A stretch of 64,000 bases of DNA from Laterigemmans sp052161645 (lineage in GTDB: Bacteria; Planctomycetota; Planctomycetia; Pirellulales; Pirellulaceae): the NCBI GenBank assembly GCA_052161645.1, contig CP197414.1. The stretch is one strand, 5' to 3'. The notes beneath the pieces are model-generated. The model saw nothing but the letters and a program-made list of their open reading frames with translations. It was not told the DNA's origin and made no database searches. This document shows, one piece after another, positions 36,101 through 45,090 of the stretch; the first letter of the stretch is position 1, and each line of letters begins with the position of its first letter. Position numbers and translations under genes: made by a program.

Positions 36101-39100
36101 TCTCCTCCAATTGGCCGCCCAAATTGACGCCGCGACGCTGCCAAATCATCTCCAACTTGGGGACCGCGCCGAGCATCGCGGTGACACGGTTACCCGAGTC
36201 CGAGCGGCTAATTTGACCAAGGCAATTGGGCAAACTCAGTTGTTCGAAAGGTACTTCCGAGGTAATTGTCACGGTCGATCGGGCCACCGGCGGGATTGTC
36301 AGTTCAACTCGGTTGGCCCCCGCTACGGTCGATTCCGCCGCAGGAGATAAGCTGGCGCGAAAAATGTTCGTGCCAGCCCGCGGAGCGCGGATCAAGATCC
36401 CATCACCGTCGGGAATCGGCCGCACTTCATTCGGCATGGCGTCCACGATCACCTCCAAGCGACTGAGGATCTCGGGGCGAATCGGCAATCGCACCGGGCG
36501 ATCAGCCGACTCGATTTCAACACGCCAATTCGCTTCGATGTCAATCGAATCGGCTGCCCCAGACATCCCCAACGGGCTGATCCGCACCTGATAATCGGCT
36601 GATTGAAACTCGATACCGGCCGGTTGTTGAGCAGCCTCGCTGCGGCGAAACAACGTGTTCAACAGCGACTGGGGAACGTAAACTTTATCCCCCGCTAACT
36701 CTCCTTCCTTGGTGACCGGAATCAGCACCTCGATGATAGGTTGCTGGGGCGTTTCCGACGCCCCACCCTGCCCCGCCCGTGTTGGCGAAGTCTGCTCCGG
36801 TGTTTGCCCTGTTCGCGTTTGCCCTGTTCGCGTTTGCCCTGTTCGCGTTGGCCCCGTTCGCTGAGGCGATACGTTGAGTGTCGAATTTTGCTCTTGGCAG
36901 CAAGCACTGGGGCCGCTGCCAGCGAGCAACACAAACAGCCACCAACAGCGTTGCAGGCGCCGGGAACTGCCACCCCGGGGCGAGCCGCTGATGACATCGT
37001 GACGTCGAATTTGAGTTGGTGCCTGGGGATCTGGTGCCGTTGCGTCTGGTGCAACAAAATTACCCGCCGGAGATGCGTCCCCATCGCCAGCATTAACCGC
37101 GCCAGCATCAGCCGCGGTAGCACTGGCAGAGCGCACGTTGGCTGGTCGCGAATCTGCAGAACGCGCATCGGTGGGACGCTCGCCCGCTGGTATCGAACTG
37201 CTGCGGCTGGCCGAGCGACTAAAGATCGAGCTGCGGACAATCGTCGTGCCGGTGCGGAGGCCGCTGCTGCCGATCATTCCGGCGGCAATCCAAGGCAGCA
37301 GCAAACAAACCAAAATGGCGTTCGACCACACGGGCGTAAAGATGGCCAGCATGCTGGCCAAAACCATGATCAGCAAACCACAGAGGGGCCAACGTTGCAG
37401 TAACCACCACCCCAAAGCGAACGTCAGCATCGCGATGCTGCCAGCCAGCGCCCACGCGAAAGTCGAACCGATCAGGGGCACGATTTGCCCCGGGGCTAGC
37501 GGTGTCATCACGCCGCTGGCCTCCGCGGACATCCAAGCGGGCACCTCAGCCTGCCTGCCCAAACTGAGGGCCAACGAGTCGGCCGCCGGCCACACCGACC
37601 ACTCGCTCTGCAACACCACCGCTGCAATCTCAATCTGAGGGGCTGAGAACTTGCGGAACCGACTAACCACCGGTTGGGGACGCCACCAACGAACACGCAC
37701 CACCCCTCCCGATTGCTCGGGGACCAATGTCACCCTGCCAGGCTGGGTCGCGTCGCTTTGGTAGCTCCCCCCTTCGACCGCCGTGATGCTCATCAATGGA
37801 TCAAACGTGATCTCCAATGGCCGCAAATCGTCGGTCTCCAGCTCCAACATCGTTTCATCACCGCTGAGCCCCGCTAAGATCTCGACCCGTTTTCGCCAAA
37901 CCACCGTCGGAGCAGCCGGCTCGGCCGCATACTGCAAACTTATACTGGCTTCCTCATCAGGAGCAAACCGTAGCGTCCAGTCACTTTCCACGGGATCATT
38001 CGCGGCCGCATTCTCAGCGGGCACCGCGGCAGGCGGAATCGCCGTCGTGCGCGCGTTGGGAACCTTGAGCACATTCGCAGTCATCGAGCTGAGCCGCAGG
38101 CGAGGCCCGAGCGTGAGCACTCCGCGATGCTTGGTGGCGGGAGCCGACGAGGAGACGAAGACGTTGGGCAGTGGTAACTCCCACGGCTCGCTCAGCATCT
38201 CATCAAGCCCACCCGAGCCATCAAGCCCAGATCGCGTTGCCGCAAGGGCATCGTCAACGGCCGCGGGCGCGGGGGGAATTGGATACTGACGGCGTCCGAG
38301 CACCACTAAGGTGTCTCCCCTAACGTTCTCGGCGATAAACTCCCAAACCTCGCCGCCGCTTTCGGGGTCTTCAATCGGAGTCGCACGCCATGCGTCGCCA
38401 GCGCTCAAAGCCGTACTCTGACGCTCTTTAGCGGCGGGAATTTGCTCCCACTGCATCGGCGGCCGACCATGGGGTGCCCCCAGCCGAATGCGAACCGGGG
38501 GCGCGCCGGCGGAAGGGACGCGGATCGCCAGTTGCACGCGTTCGTGAATTTTTCCCTGTTCGACGCGAACATCCACAGCCACATCGGAGCTGAAATCAGC
38601 TGGCGGACGTTTCCAGCGCAGCTCCGGAGTGGCCAAACCGCTGGCTCGGAACAACAACGTATCGTCATTGAGCGTGCCTAACAAATCGACCACAGCGGCC
38701 GGGATCTCGGCGGCAGTAATCCTCAGCCCCTTGAGCGCCGTACCAGATTCCCACTCAAAATCGGTGGGAGGCACGATTGCAGCGGTCACTTGCGTGCGTT
38801 CTCCCAACAAGCGAACGAACCAACTGGGAGGCAGTTCATTCGGTTGCCGCGGCACTTCAGGCTCCAATTGGCCATCAATTCGCAACTGTAATTTTCCCGC
38901 CTTGATCTCCTCCGGTTCGGGCCAAATCGCAAATGGTTCCTGATTCAAATTGGGGCCGGGTGGTTCGATCACGCGATCCGATTCGCGGATCGAAATGGCG
39001 GTGATTCTCCAACCCGGCTGTAACGCCACCCGCAGCGGCCTGGGCCCCGAAGCGCCAAGCGCCACCACTCCCTGCCAACGCGCGCGAATCGCACCTTCGG

Positions 39101-40538
39101 CGACAGTTAATCGCAAACCCGCGGATGAACTTTCTAACTTGCTGGGGACGACCAATCGCACTGCGGGGGGACGCTGATCGGCGGGACCCGTCAAGCGAAA
39201 TTCACTCCGCTGGCCACCCTCGGCGGATCGATCGTCGTCAAGTTGCCAACTGCCGAGGTCGCCAAATTCGGCAACTCGCAGCGGACTTTGCACGCGCAAC
39301 AAAATCGCGTTCTCGGTGCAGGCCGATTGGTTAACTGAGCTATCTAGTCGAATCCAGGGAAGTGCTTCGGCGAGCGGATTACTGAGCGGAACGGTCTGCA
39401 AGTTAACGGGGCTGACTCCCGAAACTTCGAAACCAGTCGCCAGCTCATCCCCGCCATTGGAGCTTTTGCGATTAAACACCACGCGGACGCCTTCCTCGGC
39501 GGCGACTTCTTGCCAGCGCACTGGCTGGCCATTGACGCGAATCGCGGTAATGCGGCCGCCAGAAGTCACCGCCAGGTCTGGCAGCGACTCACCCTCGGGT
39601 ACGTCAACAACTAACTTCGCTGTCCAGTCCAGCCCATTCACGGTGGCGGTCGCGTCGAGCCCCAATTGGCGAACAGCAAAGTGTTTGAGCGTGCTTCTGG
39701 AGACCGCGATCGGACCGACTGCCAAGCGGATGCGATTCAACCCTCCAGCTTCGATCGCATACCAAACATGTTGCTTTTCCAAAGTCGTGCCAGCCGCCTC
39801 CGGTGGCGGACTGGGTAACGTCGTAACGACGCCGTCTTGAGCGGTGAGCCGATAACCACTGGGGATACCGATCAACAGCCGCGTCCGTCCGCAGGCGGGA
39901 ATTTTTAAGTCAAATTGATGCCGCCCGTCGGGCCCCAAGATGCCGCTGCGAGTCCAACCGAAACGCAGCCGGCAAGCTTTCGAGACCAGCGCTTGCAGCT
40001 CACCATTCGGCTGGGAGAGTAACCGGGCGGGCTGAGATTTAGTGGCTGGCGAACCAGGATCTTGGATCGCCAAATTAATCGCCCCCAAAGGCAAAATACC
40101 CGGTTCGCTAGCTCGGTAGGTAATGTCCAGCAGTGACGCATCCGCCTCGCTGATCAAGGCGTTACCATCGAAACGGGCCACGTAAACGGCGCTGACCAAT
40201 TGCGGGCGTTGCTGGCCCGGTCTGGCAACCTCACTGTTACGAGCTAAAGCCGCTTCTAAATCTTCAATATCGACTGGCCAATAAGAACGTGGCAGCAGAT
40301 TGGAAGCTTGCGACTGATAAAAATAAATCCGCCGGATCGGGCTCGCGCCAAGTGACTCTGGGAAAGCGGACCGGACCGGCGGTTGACTCAGCCCAGCAGC
40401 TTCCCCGCGACTTCCAGCTGGCGAATTCGTCTGCGGCTGGGCAGGCTCGGCGGCGGGACTGGCAAGTTGAGCAGAGAGACTCGCCGCCAATGGTCCCAGC
40501 ACCCCCATCATGCAAACCAGGCAAACCAGGCTACGCAT
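33174..40538 (-). CDS. Giant exported/membrane protein, about 2454 residues, unknown family
   Basis: Not recognised. The ATG at 40538 shares its A with the stop of the upstream gene (TGATG) and begins a signal peptide (MRSLVCLVCMMGVLGPLAASLSAQ). The first 1000 or so residues look beta-rich and extracytoplasmic. A cluster of hydrophobic helices follows near residues 1020-1090 (FAWALAGSIAMLTFALGWWLL, LLIMVLASMLAIFTPVW), then an Ala/Asp/Thr-rich linker, a second large beta-rich region resembling the first in style, and C-terminal helices (VVWSLGLTLILWGGLAVVYFAWGW, AVWLFLLGVLALPFAPLPVSL). Three in-frame minisatellites lie in linkers (RTGQT, QETGAD, GELA units). Possibly a tandem fusion of two similar halves. 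Reads as an envelope protein; no catalytic motif is apparent. Confidence 0.8.
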   Translation of the reverse strand: MRSLVCLVCMMGVLGPLAASLSAQLASPAAEPAQPQTNSPAGSRGEAAGLSQPPVRSAFPESLGASPIRRIYFYQSQASNLLPRSYWPVDIEDLEAALARNSEVARPGQQRPQLVSAVYVARFDGNALISEADASLLDITYRASEPGILPLGAINLAIQDPGSPATKSQPARLLSQPNGELQALVSKACRLRFGWTRSGILGPDGRHQFDLKIPACGRTRLLIGIPSGYRLTAQDGVVTTLPSPPPEAAGTTLEKQHVWYAIEAGGLNRIRLAVGPIAVSRSTLKHFAVRQLGLDATATVNGLDWTAKLVVDVPEGESLPDLAVTSGGRITAIRVNGQPVRWQEVAAEEGVRVVFNRKSSNGGDELATGFEVSGVSPVNLQTVPLSNPLAEALPWIRLDSSVNQSACTENAILLRVQSPLRVAEFGDLGSWQLDDDRSAEGGQRSEFRLTGPADQRPPAVRLVVPSKLESSSAGLRLTVAEGAIRARWQGVVALGASGPRPLRVALQPGWRITAISIRESDRVIEPPGPNLNQEPFAIWPEPEEIKAGKLQLRIDGQLEPEVPRQPNELPPSWFVRLLGERTQVTAAIVPPTDFEWESGTALKGLRITAAEIPAAVVDLLGTLNDDTLLFRASGLATPELRWKRPPADFSSDVAVDVRVEQGKIHERVQLAIRVPSAGAPPVRIRLGAPHGRPPMQWEQIPAAKERQSTALSAGDAWRATPIEDPESGGEVWEFIAENVRGDTLVVLGRRQYPIPPAPAAVDDALAATRSGLDGSGGLDEMLSEPWELPLPNVFVSSSAPATKHRGVLTLGPRLRLSSMTANVLKVPNARTTAIPPAAVPAENAAANDPVESDWTLRFAPDEEASISLQYAAEPAAPTVVWRKRVEILAGLSGDETMLELETDDLRPLEITFDPLMSITAVEGGSYQSDATQPGRVTLVPEQSGGVVRVRWWRPQPVVSRFRKFSAPQIEIAAVVLQSEWSVWPAADSLALSLGRQAEVPAWMSAEASGVMTPLAPGQIVPLIGSTFAWALAGSIAMLTFALGWWLLQRWPLCGLLIMVLASMLAIFTPVWSNAILVCLLLPWIAAGMIGSSGLRTGTTIVRSSIFSRSASRSSSIPAGERPTDARSADSRPANVRSASATAADAGAVNAGDGDASPAGNFVAPDATAPDPQAPTQIRRHDVISGSPRGGSSRRLQRCWWLFVLLAGSGPSACCQEQNSTLNVSPQRTGPTRTGQTRTGQTRTGQTPEQTSPTRAGQGGASETPQQPIIEVLIPVTKEGELAGDKVYVPQSLLNTLFRRSEAAQQPAGIEFQSADYQVRISPLGMSGAADSIDIEANWRVEIESADRPVRLPIRPEILSRLEVIVDAMPNEVRPIPDGDGILIRAPRAGTNIFRASLSPAAESTVAGANRVELTIPPVARSTVTITSEVPFEQLSLPNCLGQISRSDSGNRVTAMLGAVPKLEMIWQRRGVNLGGQLEEISRRWWVHVSPAHTAREVELDVGRGIRAGVVVELELDIAELPALTTAAWALAASDSSEPGTLRLRMIATVDSPGPIRLLWSNPTSVSAVVSLTLPDVRPTGFQGTIRSLLGVDMPPSWTSSEFDPNTSSVSAQQPRVLDSADFTAAWEGFVGQVRFARQYDGAGPTTLRIERQSRLNRTAKESHRVVVYHDCLTVEYACELAADGVTNQPLGLLLPPGLTAEQVTINDTPLENLLIDQRVDGETEILLPRLDAGVGVTLALRGSLQLQPQTVFRPPLIRIAGVDVVGSEYRLLHDEAVVVEQLAETHASDESTGQSSGRLGLPPPSNEFDLTAGLAPVGAWRLETRQIARSPWLSQQFRLRPSVVQLSAESLATLRWEDGLWTMEVVFDVEATNDAINFLTFEIPSRWVEGLNVYPAVKWSAQPATDASTQLIRVLPRRPADQQLAVGVDQETGADQETGADQETQQSTGVQPEQRLRIRITSILETTSEGGVAVPDVRLLGDGPRTRYFAAPRRLTSNPIVWQTQNSRAENCPPRFADVAPSEQTHQFYEVIGETFSANLQPAPVGSGAARSPLLEVELFPGELAGELAGELAGKASAERLRPAAANASVTALLRLHLLPGNRDAVRFRVPPGANILGAWAGGTAIGVRWVGDPAADKSQQVEVPVGVSRLAQQLVLLVRLPKPAAGQPLAIPTASELPIAATWVSTYDQSARKSTAAGIVVNSGAVAETGNSTADRPDSPLGIPATWTAAPARSFQRAADLLDQQPLSDGWQAASREIYRDRIAAAVMAILDDAVDSVAERPSNEKRLWLRPWFARLRQLGWPQDSEATEDLTWQRLDAWAPKLLQRVFGNESITSLELEASLPGTWLLSADHLAPQRVIHIDGSSATVPAVMLPKVSTQQYPFAGVVWSLGLTLILWGGLAVVYFAWGWTIKLKPAVWLFLLGVLALPFAPLPVSLSAMLVALTGPLIDRRR
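34318..34353 (-). repeat. 12-bp minisatellite inside the giant gene
   Basis: Three perfect copies of CCAGCCAACTCA (plus strand), reading as GELA-GELA-GELA in the protein. In frame, so copy-number change would not break the gene. Confidence 0.9.
34713..34766 (-). repeat. 18-bp minisatellite inside the giant gene
   Basis: Three copies of CTGATCAGCGCCGGTTTC, the third diverged, reading as QETGAD units in a polar linker. Confidence 0.85.
36811..36855 (-). repeat. 15-bp minisatellite inside the giant gene
   Basis: Unit GTTCGCGTTTGCCCT, two perfect copies and a third with changes, with partial units on both sides; reads as RTGQT repeats in the linker after the central membrane helices. Confidence 0.85.
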
Positions 40539-43500
40539 CACGACTGGACTCCGGCCGCGCTACCGCTGGGAACCGCTTCCTGAATCTGCGTCGTCTTCGG
40601 TTCAACGTTCGAGCCGCTGTTGCGACGCGCCGCGGCGCTTCGCACCGACGAACCGTCCGCCAAGCCACCCAAGACCGTCGCCCGCGGACGCCGCGTGAGG
40701 ATCGCTCGCGTTCCCATCATGACCGCCACCAACAACATCGCCAAGATGACCAATTGCCCAGCAATCACGGCCAAGTCGGGTGCGATCCAAGCCAGTCCAG
40801 CCAGCAGACAGCCCGCCACCACGGCCACGATTGGATGCCGCAGCACTGGGTAATACAGCAGAAAAGCGGTGGCGCCCAAAACAATCGAAGCGATCGTCAA
40901 CCACAGCAACGGTCGCCCCGACTCAAAAAACTCCAAAGCTCCCGGGTCCGAGGTCACTAACAAATACCGATTGCCAGCTTGCGTTTCCGGAGGACTGCCG
41001 GCCCCCATCCAATTGAGCAGATCGGCGTATGAGCGAATTGGCACCCGCCGCACAAACAGCCGATCGTACCGCCAAACCATCAATTCGCTGGCACCCGACA
41101 TGCTCCAGACCAAATGACGATCAGGGGCCAAGACCACGTCCCAGTACGTCTTGCCGGTGCTGATCGGCAGCCGCAAACGAGGCCGCACCGCGGTTGCTGG
41201 GCCGCTGCCATCGTGGGCACTCCAAACGCGAATGTCGATCATCCGACTTTCGCTGGCAGGCTCGAAAGGAATTTCCAAACCCGACGAGCTTTGCTCAAAA
41301 TCAAACCGCTCTTCACCATCCAGGAAAACTCGCACCACCGGTTGGTCGGCTGCCTGCGGTCCGCTGAGCGCGTCGTCAAAGCTAGCGGCAAACTCAACTT
41401 GAAAGCTCGGGCTGCCGCCACTGACGTTTGCCAATAAACGATCAAACCGCCTGCCCCGCCCCAACTCACTCCGCATCAACGCCCGCTCGATCACCGGAGC
41501 CCGCACCAGTTCATCAACTCGTGACTCGAGAGTCACTATCACCGCCCCATTGCCGCTTAAATCGAGCGGCTCGTCGGCGGCTTGCGCCGCGCCGCTGACC
41601 AGCAGCGACAAACCGGGCGATTCAACAGTCCTTAAACCCAACTCGGGCTGCCAAGAACCGCTGGGCAATGCTGGCCGTGGCAGACGGAGCTCAGCACGCA
41701 CCCGCGGGTTCTTGTTTTCCAACGTGGCTTCGGCCAACTGCAGTGGCAAACTCCCCAGCAAGCGAATTTGACATGGCTGACTGGCTAATTGCTCCGAGTA
41801 AATTGCGCTGATGCCAGCACGCAGCTCACCGCCGGAGGCTGGGCGGATCACGGCCGGCTGACCGTTGACGGTTACTTTCCAAGATGTCGCCAGCGCTGCT
41901 TGCTCACTCTGGCCCGACTCACTCTGGCCCGACTCACTCTGGCCCGACTCACGCGAACCGATCAATTGGTATAACAACTGCCCCGCATCGCCGACATTTT
42001 CAATCGGCAGTTGTCCCCGCAAGCTACCTTGCGGCGTCACCAACCAATCAGCCGTAATGCGGATGCTGGATGCTTCGGCAACCATTTCCAACGCCCCCGT
42101 GATGGTCGCTTCGGGGGGCGTTTCTTTCAAATAACCACGGTACCGCGGAGGCTCGCCAACACTTTGCAAGCGATAGCGAAACACGCCCGAATTGGCCACT
42201 TCGGTCGCTTCGCGTGGCAACCGGATCAACCCTTCACTGGCGACTAGATCGGTGATCAACGAAAATCCAGCATCGGGTTGGACTAACAATTGACCGGGGG
42301 CCAGAATCACGGTCCTTTGATCGAGAGTACGGACCCGAGGTAAGGGAAATTCGACGACCGTCTCGGTGGCCGTCGCTTCGATGCGACGCGCAGCGGTCCA
42401 ACGCACCCCAACGGTACCATTCAGTGCCGGAGTCAATTCGCCTAATTCCAATTCCAACTGCCCCGGCAAATCCCCAAACGAATCATCCAAGCTACGTCCC
42501 GTTTCCAAATCCGATACGTCAACCGTTTCCCATCCGGCCGATTCCACGATCAACGGCAAGCCCTCCACGATTGTCCCAGCGGCCATGATTTCCGCTTCCA
42601 ACGTGGCGGCCGTTTCGCTAACTCGGATCGTATAGGTATGATCGATCCGCAAAGGTTGCGTTTTCGCGGTCAACCAAATCGGCAACTCGAAAGGTACCCG
42701 GTCATACTGAAACAAATAGACGCGCGCGTCCGGCGTATCAGCAGCCGAAGTGCGCCAAGCCGAGCGGACCGCCGAACTCTGCAACCATCGCAGTCGATAA
42801 TTTCGATCGGTGCGAATTTCTAATTCACCGCGTTGACGTACCGCCGCAGGAACTTCAACAGCGGCCAAAACGAGTGGCAGCTCCGGTTTGTACTCTCCAG
42901 CTGGCAGGCGATATTCGAGGGTCACCTTCAGCCGGCTCGACTGCTCGGTATCATCCGGTGTGACCTGCACGATGCCGCTCTGCGAACTCCGCAACGCCAA
43001 TTGAGCCCCCGCGGAACTTTGCAACGGTTCGATCACTTCAGCCCCCACCGGCAAGCGAACTTCGAACGGTGCCAAACTGCCTCGGCGGTTGCTGACGTCA
43101 AGCTCCACGATCGCCCTGGGGGGACCATTTAAATCATCCCAAGTAACCCGCATGCGACTGTCGACTTCCAGCACTTGATCGCTGGGCAAACGACCATCGC
43201 GGGCTCGCCAACGCAGCGAAAAGGCACCGCCATTGCATTCCACGTTGGCTTGGGTGCGTCCCGGTTCACCCTCGGCCACCCGCACCGCTTCGTCACCACG
43301 ACCCACCACGGTGGCTTCGAGATCTTCGCCCCGTAGCGATACATTCACGCTCGTCGGAGCCGTCGGTAAATTAAATTCCAGCCCTCCACCCGCATCAGTC
43401 GTGACGCGGCTGACCGCACGCACGCTGACTTCGATGTCCCGCCGCTGCTTGGCTTCGATCCACAGCAAATGCCCCCCCTGCTCCAGCGAATAATCGACGG

Positions 43501-44083
43501 TGTAATCCTCAGCGCCGACCACGTCCAACGGCCCTTGAGGATGAAACCCCGACATCTGCAGCGGAACTGCCACAGCCCGCCCCTGAGGGGGCGCGACACT
43601 TAGTTTAAAATTGATCGTCAGCTCGGCCCAATCATTGTCAGCCACACCACTGATCGTGATCCGCTCGTAACTGTAAGGCTTACTCGGCTCGACGAGTCCC
43701 GCTCGCGCGTTGCGAGCCTGATCGATTTCCGCGAACGTCATGTCGGTGATCACCACGTGACCACCGTTCTCGTCCGGAAACATAAAGGCCTTAAAGGGGA
43801 TACTGCTGGTCTCCAACACGTCGGGTAACACGTCAGGCCGTTTTTCTTGGCCATTCCCGATGTTTGGGGACAATCCAGCCCATAGCATGGCCAACAAACC
43901 CATCGCCAGCAATCGCGGTAACCCCCAACCCCACACGCAACCGGCACTGCCGGTCACGTGGCAAGCTAATTCGCTTCGCCGATCAATTGCTTTGCGCACG
44001 GGGTAATTCGCCGTTCCATCTGTGGTGCGAAGAGGATAAGCCAACGTCGAGGTCTTCCACCCCCATTTGCCAACGCTGGGCAC
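40538..44083 (-). CDS. Large exported/membrane protein, up to 1181 residues, unknown family
   Basis: Not recognised. The frame is open to a GTG at 44083, but a signal-peptide-like segment (LPRLLAMGLLAMLWAGLSPNIGNGQ) starts only near residue 55 of it, so the true start is probably a GTG at 43957 or 43936; none has a good ribosome-binding site. The mature part is long and beta-rich (repeated 70-100-residue blocks), with an in-frame minisatellite (ESGQS units), and ends with three or four helices (LLWLTIASIVLGATAFLLYYPV, IVAVVAGCLLAGLAWI, VIAGQLVILAMLLVAVMM) and a short basic tail. Its general style matches the giant protein downstream, with which it shares a TGATG overlap, so the two are one translational unit and likely partners. 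Confidence 0.75.
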   Translation of the reverse strand: MPSVGKWGWKTSTLAYPLRTTDGTANYPVRKAIDRRSELACHVTGSAGCVWGWGLPRLLAMGLLAMLWAGLSPNIGNGQEKRPDVLPDVLETSSIPFKAFMFPDENGGHVVITDMTFAEIDQARNARAGLVEPSKPYSYERITISGVADNDWAELTINFKLSVAPPQGRAVAVPLQMSGFHPQGPLDVVGAEDYTVDYSLEQGGHLLWIEAKQRRDIEVSVRAVSRVTTDAGGGLEFNLPTAPTSVNVSLRGEDLEATVVGRGDEAVRVAEGEPGRTQANVECNGGAFSLRWRARDGRLPSDQVLEVDSRMRVTWDDLNGPPRAIVELDVSNRRGSLAPFEVRLPVGAEVIEPLQSSAGAQLALRSSQSGIVQVTPDDTEQSSRLKVTLEYRLPAGEYKPELPLVLAAVEVPAAVRQRGELEIRTDRNYRLRWLQSSAVRSAWRTSAADTPDARVYLFQYDRVPFELPIWLTAKTQPLRIDHTYTIRVSETAATLEAEIMAAGTIVEGLPLIVESAGWETVDVSDLETGRSLDDSFGDLPGQLELELGELTPALNGTVGVRWTAARRIEATATETVVEFPLPRVRTLDQRTVILAPGQLLVQPDAGFSLITDLVASEGLIRLPREATEVANSGVFRYRLQSVGEPPRYRGYLKETPPEATITGALEMVAEASSIRITADWLVTPQGSLRGQLPIENVGDAGQLLYQLIGSRESGQSESGQSESGQSEQAALATSWKVTVNGQPAVIRPASGGELRAGISAIYSEQLASQPCQIRLLGSLPLQLAEATLENKNPRVRAELRLPRPALPSGSWQPELGLRTVESPGLSLLVSGAAQAADEPLDLSGNGAVIVTLESRVDELVRAPVIERALMRSELGRGRRFDRLLANVSGGSPSFQVEFAASFDDALSGPQAADQPVVRVFLDGEERFDFEQSSSGLEIPFEPASESRMIDIRVWSAHDGSGPATAVRPRLRLPISTGKTYWDVVLAPDRHLVWSMSGASELMVWRYDRLFVRRVPIRSYADLLNWMGAGSPPETQAGNRYLLVTSDPGALEFFESGRPLLWLTIASIVLGATAFLLYYPVLRHPIVAVVAGCLLAGLAWIAPDLAVIAGQLVILAMLLVAVMMGTRAILTRRPRATVLGGLADGSSVRSAAARRNSGSNVEPKTTQIQEAVPSGSAAGVQS
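41906..41950 (-). repeat. 15-bp minisatellite inside the 1181-residue gene
   Basis: Three perfect copies of ACTCTGGCCCGACTC (plus strand), coding ESGQS units. The motif parallels the RTGQT repeats in the neighbouring giant gene. Confidence 0.9.
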
Positions 44084-44298
44084 GACAAGGCGCTGGTGAA
44101 CTCTATTTTAAGCAAACTGCCCAACCGACAAAAGCAATCACAGCAGATAAGTCATCGGATTACTCCCCGCTTGGAACCCTCAGCCGGTAAATTCGGGTTA
44201 ACCGTCAAAACCAACAAAATCAGTATCACTGATTCCTGGCCACAATCACCGCACCTGACTGGCGGCCGGCCAAGTTTAGCAAATCTGAATCGGAGTGA

Positions 44299-45081
44299 TT
44301 ATTTCGGCCAGCGGAACAGCCGCTTCGCGTTCTCCGTGGTTAAACGGGCCAGCTCTGCCGCCGCTAGCCCCCGGGCCTCAGCGACAACGCTGGCCGTGTG
44401 CACAACTCGCGCCGGCTCGTTGGGACGTTTGCCACGCAAAGGTTCAGGGCTCAAATAGGGCGAGTCGGTTTCGACTAGCAGCCGATCGGCCGGAATTTTA
44501 GCAGCCACGTCCCGCAAATCACCCGCATTTTTAAAGGTGACCATGCCGGCAAAACTGATGTGCAGACCCAACTCCAAAAAACGGGCGGCCAATTCCCCTG
44601 AGCCGGTAAATGAGTGCATGATTCCGCTCAGCGATTTGCCCTCGGCGGCGTTCGACAATTGCTGATAAATCTCTTCGCCGCTGTCGCGCATGTGAATGAT
44701 CAGTGGCTTCCCACTGGCTCGCGACAATTCGATGTGCTGCGCGAAATAAGTTTGCTGCAGCGGCAAAGGATTGTCTTTCCAGTAACAGTCCAGCCCGGTC
44801 TCCCCAATGGCAACCACTTCGGACCGCTCGGACAAGCTGACGATCTGGTCCATCCAATCGGCTTCCGATTCAGCCACATAGTTCGGCTGGATGCCGACGG
44901 CCGCGCAGATTAAGTCGGGATAACGAGCGGCCAGCTGGCAACACTCCAGACTCGATGCCGGCGTGCACCCGACCGCGCATATACCGACCACCCCAGCTTG
45001 TCTCGCCCGTGTCAGTAAACCAGGCAGATCATCAGCAAACGGCTCACTATCAAGGTGAGCATGCGTATCAAACCATTCCAT
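44299..45081 (-). CDS. TatD family metal-dependent hydrolase (DNase)
   Basis: 260 residues, complete TIM-barrel metallohydrolase of the TatD group, which removes nucleotides from DNA and quality-controls oxidised ends. Metal ligands are all visible: His7 and His9 in DTHAHLD, Glu94 in GETGLD, His130 in IIHMRD, His156 in HSFTGS and Asp206 in ETDSPYLSPEPLRGKRPNEP. Starts 9 bases after the VWA gene and is followed by a spacer of some 215 bases (44084-44298) before the large exported gene; nothing else is visible in that spacer. Confidence 0.94.
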   Translation of the reverse strand: MEWFDTHAHLDSEPFADDLPGLLTRARQAGVVGICAVGCTPASSLECCQLAARYPDLICAAVGIQPNYVAESEADWMDQIVSLSERSEVVAIGETGLDCYWKDNPLPLQQTYFAQHIELSRASGKPLIIHMRDSGEEIYQQLSNAAEGKSLSGIMHSFTGSGELAARFLELGLHISFAGMVTFKNAGDLRDVAAKIPADRLLVETDSPYLSPEPLRGKRPNEPARVVHTASVVAEARGLAAAELARLTTENAKRLFRWPK

Positions 45082-45090
45082 TCAAGACGA

